Below, one piece after another: positions 1 through 7,761 of a DNA stretch of 23,512 nt (its first letter is position 1; the number at the start of each line of letters is the position of its first letter). The position numbers and the translations under genes are program-made. Under the pieces are notes generated by a model. The model was not told the origin of the DNA and did not search any database. It saw nothing but the letters and a program-made list of their open reading frames with translations. The stretch covers positions 1 through 23,512 of the forward strand of contig JBJEJN010000016.1 in assembly GCA_051878085.1 (NCBI GenBank), read 5' to 3'. Source of the stretch: SFTH01 sp051878085. Lineage in GTDB: Bacteria > Bacillota > Clostridia > Christensenellales > Aristaeellaceae.

Positions 1-1556
1 GCGCCGTCGCCCTCGATCACGGTGTTGTAGCCGTCGGACAGGCGCTTGATGAAGCCGTGGGCCGAGGCGGTCTTTGCGGCGGCGATGACCTCCTCGTCGG
101 TGGCGTCCAGCCGTCCGTAGCGGATGTTCTCCATAATCGTGCCGGTGAACAGGTGGGTGTCCTGGAGCACCATGGCGATGTTCTTGCGCAGGGTGTCGCG
201 CCTGATGCTGCGCACGTCCATGCCGTCGATGGTGATGCGACCGGACTCGATGTCGTAGAAGCGGTTCAAGAGGTTGGTGATGGTGGTCTTGCCCGCGCCG
301 GTGGAGCCGACGAAGGCGATCTTCTGACCCGGGCGCGCGTACAGCGAGATGTGCTTCAGCACGGTCTTTTCCGGCACGTAGCCGAAGGTCACATCGTCCA
401 GAACCACGTGTCCCTCAATCACCGGATCCATGGCGTTCTCCGCATCGGGCTCCTCGGGGGCCTCATCCATCACCTGGAACACGCGCTCCGCGCCCGCCAG
501 GGCGGAGAACACGGTGCTGACCTGCTGGGAGAGCTCGTTGATGGGGCGCGCGAACTGGCTGGCATAGTTGACGAAGATGGCCAGACCGCCCACGTCAAAC
601 CTGCCCAGCACGCACAGCACGCCGCCGATGCCCGCCGTCAGGGAGTAGCTGACCTTGGAGATGTTGCCCATCACCGGGCCCATGATGCCGCCGAAGAACA
701 GCGCCTTCGCCTGCTTTTCGCGCAGATCGTCGTTCAGGCGGCCGAACTCCTCCTCGCACACGCCCTCGTGGTTGAACACCTTCACGACCTTCTGTCCGGC
801 CACGGTCTCCTCGATGTAGCCGTTGACCGCGCCCAGCGCCGCCTGCTGGGCGGAGTAGAAGCGGCGGCTGCGCTTCATAATGAACATGCTGCCCTTGAAG
901 AACAGCGGCAGGAACACCACGGTGATCAGCGTCAGCCAGATGTTGGTGTAGATCATCATCACCAGCGTGCCCAGCAGCGTGGCCGCACCGGAGATCATCG
1001 AAATCACCGAGTTGTCCAGCATGGTTCCGATGTTATCCACGTCGTTGGTGAAGCGGCTCATGATTTCGCCGTTGTTGTGGGAGTCGAAGTAGCGCACGGG
1101 CAGCTTCTGCAGCTTCTCAAACAGGTCGTGGCGGATGCGCTCCACGGCGCTCTGGGACACGCCCACCATCAGCCGGTACTGCAAAAAGGTCGCCAGAACG
1201 CCCACGATGTAGGTGCTCAGCAGCACGATCAGCATGGACATCAGGCTGCTCACGCGCTCGGCGGCGGGAACCGTCCCATCCGCGATCATGTTGAGGATCG
1301 GTCGCAGCATGTAGCCGCTGACCATGCTCGCCGCAGTGCTCAGAAGCAGGCACAGGGCAACCACGATCAGCCGCGGCCACGACTTTCCGATGTAGGAAAA
1401 GATGCGGCCGATGGTCTTGCCCGCGTCTCTGGGCTTGCCCATCGCGGGGGTCTTGGGGCCATGGCGGCCCTGGGGCATCGGCCCGCGCTTCTTCGCCTCC
1501 GGTGCAGCGCTGGTGTTGTACCTCTGCTGCAATCTTTCAAGCGTGCGTCCCGCCAT
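1..1556 (-). CDS. ABC exporter half-transporter, second subunit (3' end cut by window)
   Basis: Membrane-fused ABC subunit (transmembrane domain followed by ATPase); 518 complete codons are visible and the C-terminus lies outside the window. The first ~55 residues are a basic, Gly/Pro-rich cytoplasmic extension, followed by the transmembrane domain to about residue 350. Walker A (GSTGAGKT) is at about 417-424 and the Q-loop Gln at about 465. Signature, Walker B and H-loop are missing because of the window edge. The ATG overlaps the stop of the upstream ABC gene by one base (TGATG), so the two are translationally coupled. Its partner has a degenerate ATPase site, so this subunit is expected to carry the intact catalytic Glu and His; that cannot be seen here. 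The pair fits heterodimeric multidrug exporters of the BmrCD/LmrCD/TM287-288 type. The substrate is unknown. Confidence 0.95.
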   Translation of the reverse strand, partial: MAGRTLERLQQRYNTSAAPEAKKRGPMPQGRHGPKTPAMGKPRDAGKTIGRIFSYIGKSWPRLIVVALCLLLSTAASMVSGYMLRPILNMIADGTVPAAERVSSLMSMLIVLLSTYIVGVLATFLQYRLMVGVSQSAVERIRHDLFEKLQKLPVRYFDSHNNGEIMSRFTNDVDNIGTMLDNSVISMISGAATLLGTLVMMIYTNIWLTLITVVFLPLFFKGSMFIMKRSRRFYSAQQAALGAVNGYIEETVAGQKVVKVFNHEGVCEEEFGRLNDDLREKQAKALFFGGIMGPVMGNISKVSYSLTAGIGGVLCVLGRFDVGGLAIFVNYASQFARPINELSQQVSTVFSALAGAERVFQVMDEAPEEPDAENAMDPVIEGHVVLDDVTFGYVPEKTVLKHISLYARPGQKIAFVGSTGAGKTTITNLLNRFYDIESGRITIDGMDVRSIRRDTLRKNIAMVLQDTHLFTGTIMENIRYGRLDATDEEVIAAAKTASAHGFIKRLSDGYNTVIEGDG

Positions 1557-3349
1557 CAGTCTCCCTCCCTTCCGTCCACAGGCACTGCGGCCTCCGCAAG
1601 CACGGATTCGCGGCCGGATTCCTGAGATTCGTAGATCTCCTGATACTCCCGGTTGCTTCTCAGCAGCTCGTCGTGGGTGCCCACGCCGGTGATCCTGCCC
1701 TCGTCCAGCACGATGATCTGGTCCGCGTCCCGCACGGAGGAGATGCGCTGGGCAATGATGATCTTGGTGGAGTCCCTCAGCTCGTTTGTGAACGCCCGAC
1801 GGATCTTCGCCTCGGTGGCGGTGTCCACGGCGCTGGTGGAGTCGTCCAGAATCAGGATCTTCGGCTTCTTCAGCAGCGCGCGGGCGATGCACAGGCGCTG
1901 CTTCTGACCGCCGGAGACGTTGGTGCCGCCCTGATCCAGGCCGCTCTCGTAGCCCTCGGGGAAGCGCTCGACGAACTCGTCGGCCTGGGCGCTGCGGGCT
2001 GCGGCGCGGATCTCCTCGTCGGAGGCGTCCTCGTCGCCCCAGCGCAGGTTCTCGGCGATTGTGCCGGAGAACAGCACGTTCTTCTGGAGCACCATGCCCA
2101 CGCCGTCGCGCAGGTGCTTCAGGCTGTAATCCTTCACGTTCACGCCGTCCACCAGCACCTCGCCCTCGTCCACGTCGTAGAGGCGGGGGATCATGGACAC
2201 CAGCGTGCTCTTGCCGGAGCCGGTGGAGCCGATGATGCCCACCGTCTGACCGGGCAGGATGCGCAGGTTCACCTTGTCCAGCACCTTCTCCTCGCTGTTC
2301 TTGTAGTAGCGGAAGGACACGTTCCTGAATTCCACGCCGCCCTTCTCCACATGAAGCTCCGGACGGGCGCAGTTTTCGTCGGTCAGGTCAACCTGCTCGT
2401 CCAGCACCTCGGAGATGCGCCGCGCGGAGGCGATGGAGCGCGAGGACATCACAAACAGCATGGACACCATCAGCAGCGACATCAGAATCTGAGTGATGTA
2501 GGTGATGAAGGCGCTCAGGTCACCCACCAGCATCCCCCCGGCGATGACCCGATTGCCGCCCAGCCACACCACAGCCACGCTGGTCAGGTTCATGATGAGC
2601 ATCATCAGCGGCATCATCATCACCATCACGCGCATGGCGCTCAGGCCCGCAGCCTTCAAATCGCCGTTGGCGCGGTCAAACTTCTGCTGCTCGAAGTCCT
2701 CGCGCACGAAGGACTTCACCACGCGCACGTTGGTCAGGTTCTCCTGCACGTCAGTGTTCAGCGCATCGATCTTTCCCTGCATGCGGGTGAAGCGCGGCAG
2801 GCCCATGCGGATCACCAGCAGCATCACCACCAACAGCACCGGTATGGTCACCAGCAGCACCCGCGCCAGCTCCGGTTCGCGGATGATGACCATAATCAGC
2901 GCGCCGATGAGCATGCCGGGCGCGCGCAGACACATGCGCAGCAGCATGTTGACGAAGTTCATCACCTGGGTCACGTCGTTGGTCAGGCGGGTCACCAGCG
3001 AACCGGTAGAGAAGCGGTCGATGTTGGCGAAGGAGAACCGCTGCACCTTCGCGAACACGTCCCGGCGCAGGTCCGCCGCGAAGTTGACCGCCGCCCGCGC
3101 GCCGAAGTACGCGCCGCCCACGCCGCCGAGCATCATGCCCACGCTGGTAAGTACCATCAGCGCGCAGATCAGCACGATGTGGCCGATGTCCCGGCCCTCC
3201 ACGCCGGTGTTGATGATGCTGGCGTACAGGCTGGGCAGGATGACCTCGCCCAGCACCTCCACAATCATGCACAGCGGGCCCAGGACGAAGTACTTCCAAT
3301 AGGGTCTGACGTACTTGCCCCAGCGCTGAAAAAAGGATTCTCTCTTCAA
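1556..3349 (-). CDS. ABC exporter half-transporter, first subunit with degenerate ATPase site
   Basis: 597-residue ABC exporter subunit: six-helix membrane domain (about 1-320), then a nucleotide-binding domain. Walker A GSTGSGKS is at about 374-381, the Q-loop Gln at 422 and the signature VSGGQ at 478-482. In Walker B (ILILDD) Asp503 stands where the catalytic Glu normally is, and the H-loop His is replaced by Gln534 (IIAQR). These two changes are the mark of the non-catalytic subunit in heterodimeric exporters such as TM287/288. The start is TTG: the frame has a stop five codons upstream and no other nearby start, and AAGGAG lies 11 nt before it. An ATG at 3360 in another frame stops after four codons. 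The gene follows the MarR gene by 15 bp and overlaps the next ABC gene by one base, forming one operon for export of a toxic compound or drug, probably de-repressed through MarR. Confidence 0.95.
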   Translation of the reverse strand: MKRESFFQRWGKYVRPYWKYFVLGPLCMIVEVLGEVILPSLYASIINTGVEGRDIGHIVLICALMVLTSVGMMLGGVGGAYFGARAAVNFAADLRRDVFAKVQRFSFANIDRFSTGSLVTRLTNDVTQVMNFVNMLLRMCLRAPGMLIGALIMVIIREPELARVLLVTIPVLLVVMLLVIRMGLPRFTRMQGKIDALNTDVQENLTNVRVVKSFVREDFEQQKFDRANGDLKAAGLSAMRVMVMMMPLMMLIMNLTSVAVVWLGGNRVIAGGMLVGDLSAFITYITQILMSLLMVSMLFVMSSRSIASARRISEVLDEQVDLTDENCARPELHVEKGGVEFRNVSFRYYKNSEEKVLDKVNLRILPGQTVGIIGSTGSGKSTLVSMIPRLYDVDEGEVLVDGVNVKDYSLKHLRDGVGMVLQKNVLFSGTIAENLRWGDEDASDEEIRAAARSAQADEFVERFPEGYESGLDQGGTNVSGGQKQRLCIARALLKKPKILILDDSTSAVDTATEAKIRRAFTNELRDSTKIIIAQRISSVRDADQIIVLDEGRITGVGTHDELLRSNREYQEIYESQESGRESVLAEAAVPVDGREGD

Positions 3350-3364
3350 AGCCTCTTCATCTCC

Positions 3365-3820
3365 TTATACTTCAATTCCGTCGCCCCGCTCCAGGCGGCG
3401 CAGGTTGTCCATCTCCCGCATCAGCAGCGCCTCCAGTTGATCCAGCTCGTCCTCGCTGAAGCCCGCATAGCTCACGGCCTCCAGACCGGCAAAGATCTCC
3501 TTGCTGCGCTGCACCATCTCCTCGCCCTTGCGGCTGATGGCGATCTCGTTGCGCCGACCGTCCACGTCGCTGCCGCAGCGCTCGATGTAGCCCCCGGCCT
3601 CCAGCTGCTTCAGCGTCCGCGCCACCGACGCGGGACTTATGTCCAGCTCCTCCGCAATCTGCGTCTGGGAGGGAAAGCGCCCCATGTCGCTCAGGCGCAT
3701 CAGCAGGAAGTGCTGGCTGGGATGGATGCCCAGCGAACGCACCCGCGCCTCGATGATGCGGTGCTGCATCCGCCCGAGGTGCCGCTGCATGTGACTGATC
3801 CTGTGAAATCGCTCGTTCAT
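3365..3820 (-). CDS. MarR-family transcriptional repressor
   Basis: 151-residue winged-helix protein, the usual MarR length. The core runs from PSQTQIAEELDISPASVART (recognition helix region, about 51-70) through LEAGGYIER to the wing, which carries the family pattern D-V/G-R-R (DVDGRRNEIAISRKGEE, about 87-103). The flanking helices would form the dimer interface. It is the first gene of an operon with two ABC exporter subunits, a common arrangement in which MarR represses itself and the pump until a ligand binds. A perfect palindrome sits at the predicted start of transcription just upstream, consistent with autorepression. The ligand cannot be told from the sequence. Confidence 0.93.
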   Translation of the reverse strand: MNERFHRISHMQRHLGRMQHRIIEARVRSLGIHPSQHFLLMRLSDMGRFPSQTQIAEELDISPASVARTLKQLEAGGYIERCGSDVDGRRNEIAISRKGEEMVQRSKEIFAGLEAVSYAGFSEDELDQLEALLMREMDNLRRLERGDGIEV

Positions 3821-3841
3821 GCCGCCGCCTCCAATTCATAA

Positions 3842-3862
3842 GCGCGTTAATGATTAACGTGC
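3842..3862 (-). promoter_or_regulatory. Palindromic operator, probably for MarR
   Basis: CGTTAATGATTAACG (3845-3859) is a perfect inverted repeat of 7 bp around one central G. After one mismatch pair it continues with a further GC/GC match (3842-3843 with 3861-3862). It covers the expected transcription start of the marR-ABC operon, 22 bp upstream of the marR ATG. The size and the TTAAT-N-ATTAA core fit MarR operators. That MarR is the binder is inference. Confidence 0.7.
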
Positions 3863-3867
3863 TCACG

Positions 3868-3896
3868 ATTATAGGGCAAGTATGTGTACAGAGTAC
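3868..3896 (-). promoter_or_regulatory. Promoter of the marR-ABC operon
   Basis: A perfect TATAAT lies at 3873-3868 on the minus strand. The -35 region 17 bp upstream (GTACTC) is poor, so the promoter may depend on the -10 alone. The predicted start falls within the palindromic operator. Confidence 0.55.
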
Positions 3897-3998
3897 GTCG
3901 ATCCCGTTTTCTTCCGGTAAAATCCGGCAGCTTTCCCTCAGCGAACCAGGAAATTAACAATGCCATGCTATGATGGGGCCAACAGGAGGTGCATCCGC

Positions 3999-4556
3999 AT
4001 GAAGCGCATACTGACCCTGCTCGCAGTCCTTGCACTGAGCCTCACCGCCGCGCTGGCAGAGACCGTCCCGGTGGTCACGGCAACGCCCGCGTCCACCGGC
4101 CTTACGCCCACGCCCAGCCCCACGCCGGAGCCCTTCGGCAAGGAGTACGTTCTGGACGAATTTACCGTCCGCCTGAGCGACGATCTGCTTCCCCTGGACG
4201 AGGAGGCCCTTGCGGGCTACAATGCCGCCGCGCAGAGCGACTTCCCCGATTCCGGCGAGATGCGCCTGGTTGCCGCCAATGAAGATTACAGCGCCGCCAT
4301 CAGCTTCGCCCTCGCACCCTCCGATCAGAGCGCCGCAGATGCCGCCCGGGAGGCCGCGCAGACCATCCTCGGCAGCGACGCGGGCGTGGTGGAGACCCGC
4401 TTCGGCGAAAACGTGTGCGCCTGCTTCGCCTGTTCCATCGGCGACATGACCTTTCATATCTATTACTTCGCCCTGGACGGCCAGCTTCTGACCGTCACCG
4501 CCAGCGGACTGGAGGATACCGACCTCGCCGCCATCCTGGAGAGCCTTACTCTCTAA
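3999..4556 (+). CDS. Small secreted protein with Pro/Thr linker, function unknown
   Basis: 185-residue protein starting at ATG 3999 behind AGGAGG; an ATG at 3960 in the same frame has no ribosome binding site. Residues 1-20 (KRILTLLAVLALSLTAALA) form a clear signal peptide with an ALA|ET cleavage site and no lipobox Cys. A short linker (TPTPSPTPEP) leads to a mature domain of about 140 residues that is acidic and Ala-rich, with an alternating pattern (FTVRLSDDLLPL, MTFHIYYFALDGQLLTVTASG) suggesting a mixed alpha/beta fold. I do not recognise the family. It is monocistronic: its terminator follows directly, and the gene upstream is divergent. Confidence 0.8.
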   Translation: MKRILTLLAVLALSLTAALAETVPVVTATPASTGLTPTPSPTPEPFGKEYVLDEFTVRLSDDLLPLDEEALAGYNAAAQSDFPDSGEMRLVAANEDYSAAISFALAPSDQSAADAAREAAQTILGSDAGVVETRFGENVCACFACSIGDMTFHIYYFALDGQLLTVTASGLEDTDLAAILESLTL

Positions 4557-4570
4557 GCCCTTCGACGCAA

Positions 4571-4609
4571 AACCCCGACCGCTTCATCCTTGAAACGGTC
4601 GGGGTTTTT
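4571..4609. terminator. Bidirectional intrinsic terminator between convergent genes
   Basis: An 11-bp perfect stem (4571-4581 with 4596-4606) continues into a T run on the plus strand (4605-4609) and has an A run before it that gives Ts on the minus strand. It lies between the ends of the secreted-protein gene and the convergent cyclase-fold gene. Confidence 0.9.
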
Positions 4610-4620
4610 GGGTATGTGCA

Positions 4621-5541
4621 TCAAATTGTGATCTTCCCCGCGCCCAGCAGCGTGAAGATGTTCTTGAAGATCAGCGCACCGCGCCAGTAGTTCGCGCTGA
4701 GGTGGAAGGCGGCGCTTTCCTCGCCCCAGCTCCAGGTGATGGGCCACGCGCCGTCAGCTTCCTGCTTGTCGAGCAGCCAGTCGGCCTCGCGCATCGCCAG
4801 CGCACCCAGGGGAACCAGCAGCGGATCCTGCGGGCTCATGATGAAGGTGGACGGCGTGGCGCAGTACTCGCTGTCCCACTTGTCCGCGTCCTCCTCGACC
4901 AGCTCCACCATGCGCTTCTCGATCCTCGCAAGCAGCGCGCCCGCGTCGAACAGCTCCGGGCAGGCAACCATCACGTCCCAGCACAGCGTGCGCAAGCCGG
5001 GCAGCAGGTGCATCTCCGGCGGCAGCTCCCGTTCCATGGCCCAGTCGAAGGCCTCCCGGGCGATCCTGCGCGCCAGCTCGTTTGCTTCGCTCCCCGGCTC
5101 CGAGGCGCGCAGCATGTAGCCCGCCAGCGCCGCCGTGGGGTTGTAGTCGAACCTCGGCGCAGCTGCGTCGAAGTGCCACCAGGGGGCGTGGGGGGAATCG
5201 TTGTTGCTCGCAACGCTGTACGCCCAGCGGTGGCCGTCGAAGTCCCTTCCGCTGGTCAGGTAGTTCAGCAGCCCCGCCACGATGGGGTTCGCCGGGTCGT
5301 ACATGTCGATCAGCCGCAGGTAGGTCGTGGCCGACCAGCTCTGCATCGGCGAGGACTCCGGGTTCAGCGCGTCGCACTCCAGGCCGTGGCCGAAGCCGCC
5401 GTCCGGGTTCTGATAGGCCGCAAGGCAGGTCAGAATCTCTCCGGGATCGCCGCCCTCGAAGTGCAGCTTCCAGCGGGCGAGGTCGATGGGTCGCGCGTTG
5501 CGGTACATGAAGCCCCGCGCGCGCTCAAATATCTGGTTCAT
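4621..5541 (-). CDS. Squalene-cyclase/prenyltransferase-fold protein
   Basis: 306-residue protein. Start chosen at the second of two close ATGs (5541), which is 7 nt from AGGAGG; the first (5547) nearly touches it. The motif QNPDGGFG (about 44-51), followed by GLECDALNPESSPMQSW, resembles the QW-type repeat of alpha6/alpha6 toroid proteins (terpene cyclase/mutase superfamily). A second copy-like element near the C-terminus reads QEADGAWPITWSW. No DxDD or DxxD cyclase motif and no membrane-insertion segment are visible, and the protein is only half the length of true squalene-hopene cyclases. A terpenoid role is therefore not supported; small proteins of this fold are often annotated as hypothetical. 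It is co-transcribed with an AraC regulator 27 bp upstream. Confidence 0.8.
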   Translation of the reverse strand: MNQIFERARGFMYRNARPIDLARWKLHFEGGDPGEILTCLAAYQNPDGGFGHGLECDALNPESSPMQSWSATTYLRLIDMYDPANPIVAGLLNYLTSGRDFDGHRWAYSVASNNDSPHAPWWHFDAAAPRFDYNPTAALAGYMLRASEPGSEANELARRIAREAFDWAMERELPPEMHLLPGLRTLCWDVMVACPELFDAGALLARIEKRMVELVEEDADKWDSEYCATPSTFIMSPQDPLLVPLGALAMREADWLLDKQEADGAWPITWSWGEESAAFHLSANYWRGALIFKNIFTLLGAGKITI

Positions 5542-5568
5542 ATGCATCCCTCCTGCAACAAATATACG

Positions 5569-6426
5569 TCAAATATCCCCTTCGTGTATAGAAGAAATCC
5601 GACAGCTCTCATCATTTTTCCACAGAAGCTCCCCGGGCAGCACGCCCTGAAAGCGCCGGAAATCCCGCAGCAGGTGGGACTGATCCGCGTAGCCGTATTT
5701 CTCCACCGCGTCCAGCGCACGGTAGCGCCCCTCCAGCACCTCCCGGTAAATGAGCTGGTGCCGGATCAGCTGATTCAGCAGCTTCGGCCCCGCGCCGGTC
5801 AGCTCCAGCAGCTTGCGCTCCATTTTGCGCCCGCTGATCCCTGCACGTGCCGCAATTTCCCCCACCTTCTCCCGTCCGCAGCCGGAAATCATGGCATATA
5901 TCACGTTCATAAGCGCGTTTTCAGGGCGCTCGGGCCGCAGCCTACGCAACAGCTCCGCCTCGGCAAGCCGCGCCCGGGCCGCGAGGTCGTCCGGTTCAAA
6001 CAGTCGGGGCGAAAGTGCATGAAACAGCGAAGAAAAGTGGGCTTCCGGGTCAAAGACCCGCCCCAGCGCGTCCCGGAAGTCCGCCTCCGCAAAGCACGCC
6101 GCCGTCCAGGCATAAAAGCGGATGCCGAAGCTGGAAATGATATCCTGCGAACTGCGGTCGGGCGTGACGTAGGCCGCGTCGTCCAGGGCGCAGAAGCGAC
6201 CGGTGACGCGGTTTTTCGTATAATTGATCTCAAAAACAAGGTCCATGCAGCTGTTCGGGATCACCCGGCTGCCGCCGCAGCTCCTGCGGGCGTGCAGGCT
6301 CCCCCAGAAGCAGCGCACGTAGGGCGTAAGCGCCGGACAGGGCGGGATTTCCGTGTATTCTCCATCGAAGCGCAGGCCCTGCGCCGACAGAGGAACATAC
6401 ATCCGTGCAATTCGCTCCAGCTGCAT
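5569..6426 (-). CDS. AraC-family transcriptional regulator
   Basis: 285-residue regulator. The N-terminal ~170 residues form a sensor domain of the kind seen with YTEIPPCPALTPYVRCFWG openings (DUF6597-like). The C-terminal ~100 residues hold two helix-turn-helix units: VGEIAARAGISGRKMERKLL and, after it, VEKYGYADQSHLLRDFRRFQG, the standard AraC C-terminal signature. GGAGGGG lies 7 nt or more before the ATG. It precedes the cyclase-fold gene in a two-gene operon, so it probably controls that gene and perhaps itself. An inverted repeat borders its -35. The inducer is unknown. Confidence 0.9.
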   Translation of the reverse strand: MQLERIARMYVPLSAQGLRFDGEYTEIPPCPALTPYVRCFWGSLHARRSCGGSRVIPNSCMDLVFEINYTKNRVTGRFCALDDAAYVTPDRSSQDIISSFGIRFYAWTAACFAEADFRDALGRVFDPEAHFSSLFHALSPRLFEPDDLAARARLAEAELLRRLRPERPENALMNVIYAMISGCGREKVGEIAARAGISGRKMERKLLELTGAGPKLLNQLIRHQLIYREVLEGRYRALDAVEKYGYADQSHLLRDFRRFQGVLPGELLWKNDESCRISSIHEGDI

Positions 6427-6454
6427 CTCCGACCCCTCCCCTCATTCTGATAGA

Positions 6455-6483
6455 ATTGTACCATTCTCCACCGCACTGTGCAA
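6455..6483 (-). promoter_or_regulatory. Promoter of the AraC operon
   Basis: TTGCAC, 17-bp spacer, TACAAT on the minus strand, with TG one base before the -10 (extended -10). It lies 29 bp upstream of the AraC start codon. Confidence 0.8.
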
Positions 6484-6501
6484 GCAATTCCGCACAATTG
6501 C
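6484..6501. promoter_or_regulatory. Inverted repeat next to AraC -35, candidate operator
   Basis: GCAATT-N6-AATTGC is a perfect 6-bp inverted repeat directly abutting the -35 of the AraC promoter, in the intergenic region shared with mtlD. It could bind the AraC protein or another regulator; the assignment is inference. Confidence 0.4.
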
Positions 6502-6562
6502 GCATCTTCCCCGCAGTTTTTCCCGCGTTCGCATTTTTGTGCTTTCTTTCCCCGGTGGACTG

Positions 6563-6571
6563 TGCTATAAT
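6563..6571 (+). promoter_or_regulatory. Extended -10 promoter of the mtlD operon
   Basis: TGCTATAAT gives a consensus extended -10. The -35 region 17 bp upstream (TTTCTT) is weak. The expected start is about 28 bp before the mtlD ATG. Confidence 0.7.
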
Positions 6572-6606
6572 TTCAATGGAATAATATGAAAGAAGGGGTT
6601 CTACCC

Positions 6607-7761
6607 ATGAAAAAGGCAATTATGTACGGCGGCGGCAACATCGGCCGCGGCTTCATCGGCAAGGTTTTCGCGGACTCCGGCTACGAGGTTGTTTTCCTGG
6701 ACATCATGCAGTCCCTGATCGACGAAATGAACCGTCGGGGCGAATATAATGTAAGAATCGTGTCCAACGCGGAAACCGTGGACACCACCGTCAAGCCCGT
6801 GCGCGCGGTGAACGCAAGCACCGAGCAGGCCATCGACGAAATCGTGACCTGCGACATCATGGCCACCGCCGTCGGCGTAAATATCCTGCCGAAAATCGCA
6901 CCCGTCATCGCCAAGGGCGTGGTTGCCCGCATGGAAAAGAGTGGAAAGCCGCTGGACATCATCCTCTGCGAAAACCAGCTGGAGGCCGACATTCTGATGC
7001 GCGGCTGGATCTACGAGTGTCTGACCGACGCGCAGAAGGCCTGGGCCGACCAGAACCTCGGCCTGATCGAGGCCTCCATCGGCCGCATGGTGCCGCCGCT
7101 GACCCCCGAGATGCGCGCGCAGGATCCGCTGCTGATCTGCGTGGAGCCCTACTGCGAGCTGCCGGTGGATAAGGACGCTTTTAAAGGTGAGATTCCCGAT
7201 CTCGCGGGCCTGATCCCCTACTCCCCCTTTGAATTCTACATCAAGCGCAAGCTATTTTTGCACAACGGCGGTCACGCGGTGTGCGCATACCTGGGCAATC
7301 TGAAGGGCTACGACTACATCTGGCAGGCCATCGGCGATCCCGAGATCTACGAGGCGGCCAAGGCGGCCATGAACGTCAGCGCCCAGGCCCTGATTCGCAA
7401 GTTCGGCGAGGGCATTCGTGAAAATGTGGAAAACAACGTGGTTGACCTGCTGTTCCGCTTCCAGAACCGCGCGCTGAAGGACACCGTGTCCCGCGTGGGT
7501 GCGGATCCGGTGCGCAAGCTGCGCCGCAACGACCGCATCGTGGGCGCGGCGCTGTTCGCCATGGAGCAGGGCATCGATCCCGCGCCGGTGATCAAGGGCA
7601 TCGTGGCGGGCCTGAAGTTCGACCGCGAGGGCGATCCCACCGCGCCGGAGATTCAGAAGGCGCTGAAGGAGCAGGGCATCGACTACGTGATCGAGAAGTA
7701 CATGGGCCTTGCGAAGGAGGAGCCGCTGTTCGGCATGATCAAGGCGGCCTACGAAGCATGA
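6607..7761 (+). CDS. mtlD: Mannitol-1-phosphate 5-dehydrogenase
   Basis: 384 residues, close to the E. coli enzyme (382). It catalyses the NAD-dependent interconversion of mannitol 1-phosphate and fructose 6-phosphate in the cytoplasm. The N-terminus MKKAIMYGGGNIGRGFIG is the family's Rossmann dinucleotide motif (GGGNIGRG at about 8-15). The catalytic-region motif IKRKLFLHNGGHA matches the conserved K-L-F-x-x-N-x-G-H-A of polyol dehydrogenases. The start is ATG 6607, 8 nt after GAAGGGG; an in-frame ATG at 6586 lacks a ribosome binding site. No mannitol PTS gene lies nearby. Instead the gene overlaps an M42 peptidase gene by 4 bp (ATGA), an unusual partner, so the substrate must be imported from elsewhere or made from fructose 6-phosphate. 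Confidence 0.95.
   Translation: MKKAIMYGGGNIGRGFIGKVFADSGYEVVFLDIMQSLIDEMNRRGEYNVRIVSNAETVDTTVKPVRAVNASTEQAIDEIVTCDIMATAVGVNILPKIAPVIAKGVVARMEKSGKPLDIILCENQLEADILMRGWIYECLTDAQKAWADQNLGLIEASIGRMVPPLTPEMRAQDPLLICVEPYCELPVDKDAFKGEIPDLAGLIPYSPFEFYIKRKLFLHNGGHAVCAYLGNLKGYDYIWQAIGDPEIYEAAKAAMNVSAQALIRKFGEGIRENVENNVVDLLFRFQNRALKDTVSRVGADPVRKLRRNDRIVGAALFAMEQGIDPAPVIKGIVAGLKFDREGDPTAPEIQKALKEQGIDYVIEKYMGLAKEEPLFGMIKAAYEA

Noticed and set aside
57..1625. Long plus-strand open frame of 522 codons opposite the ABC gene
   Set aside because: Low-complexity His/Ala/Asp/Gly-rich product, no ribosome binding site, and lies wholly antisense to a clear ABC transporter gene; an effect of high GC codon use.
1502..3841. 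779-codon plus-strand frame with a His-rich stretch that could pass for a metal-binding protein
   Set aside because: It is the complement of the ABC and MarR genes; the His run is the antisense of Met-rich membrane-helix codons.
3954..3974. TTAACA and TATGAT as a promoter for the small secreted protein
   Set aside because: Spacing of only 9 bp between the boxes; no convincing promoter was found for this gene.
4702..6450. 582-codon plus-strand frame
   Set aside because: Antisense to the cyclase-fold and AraC genes, no start signals, composition typical of a shadow frame.
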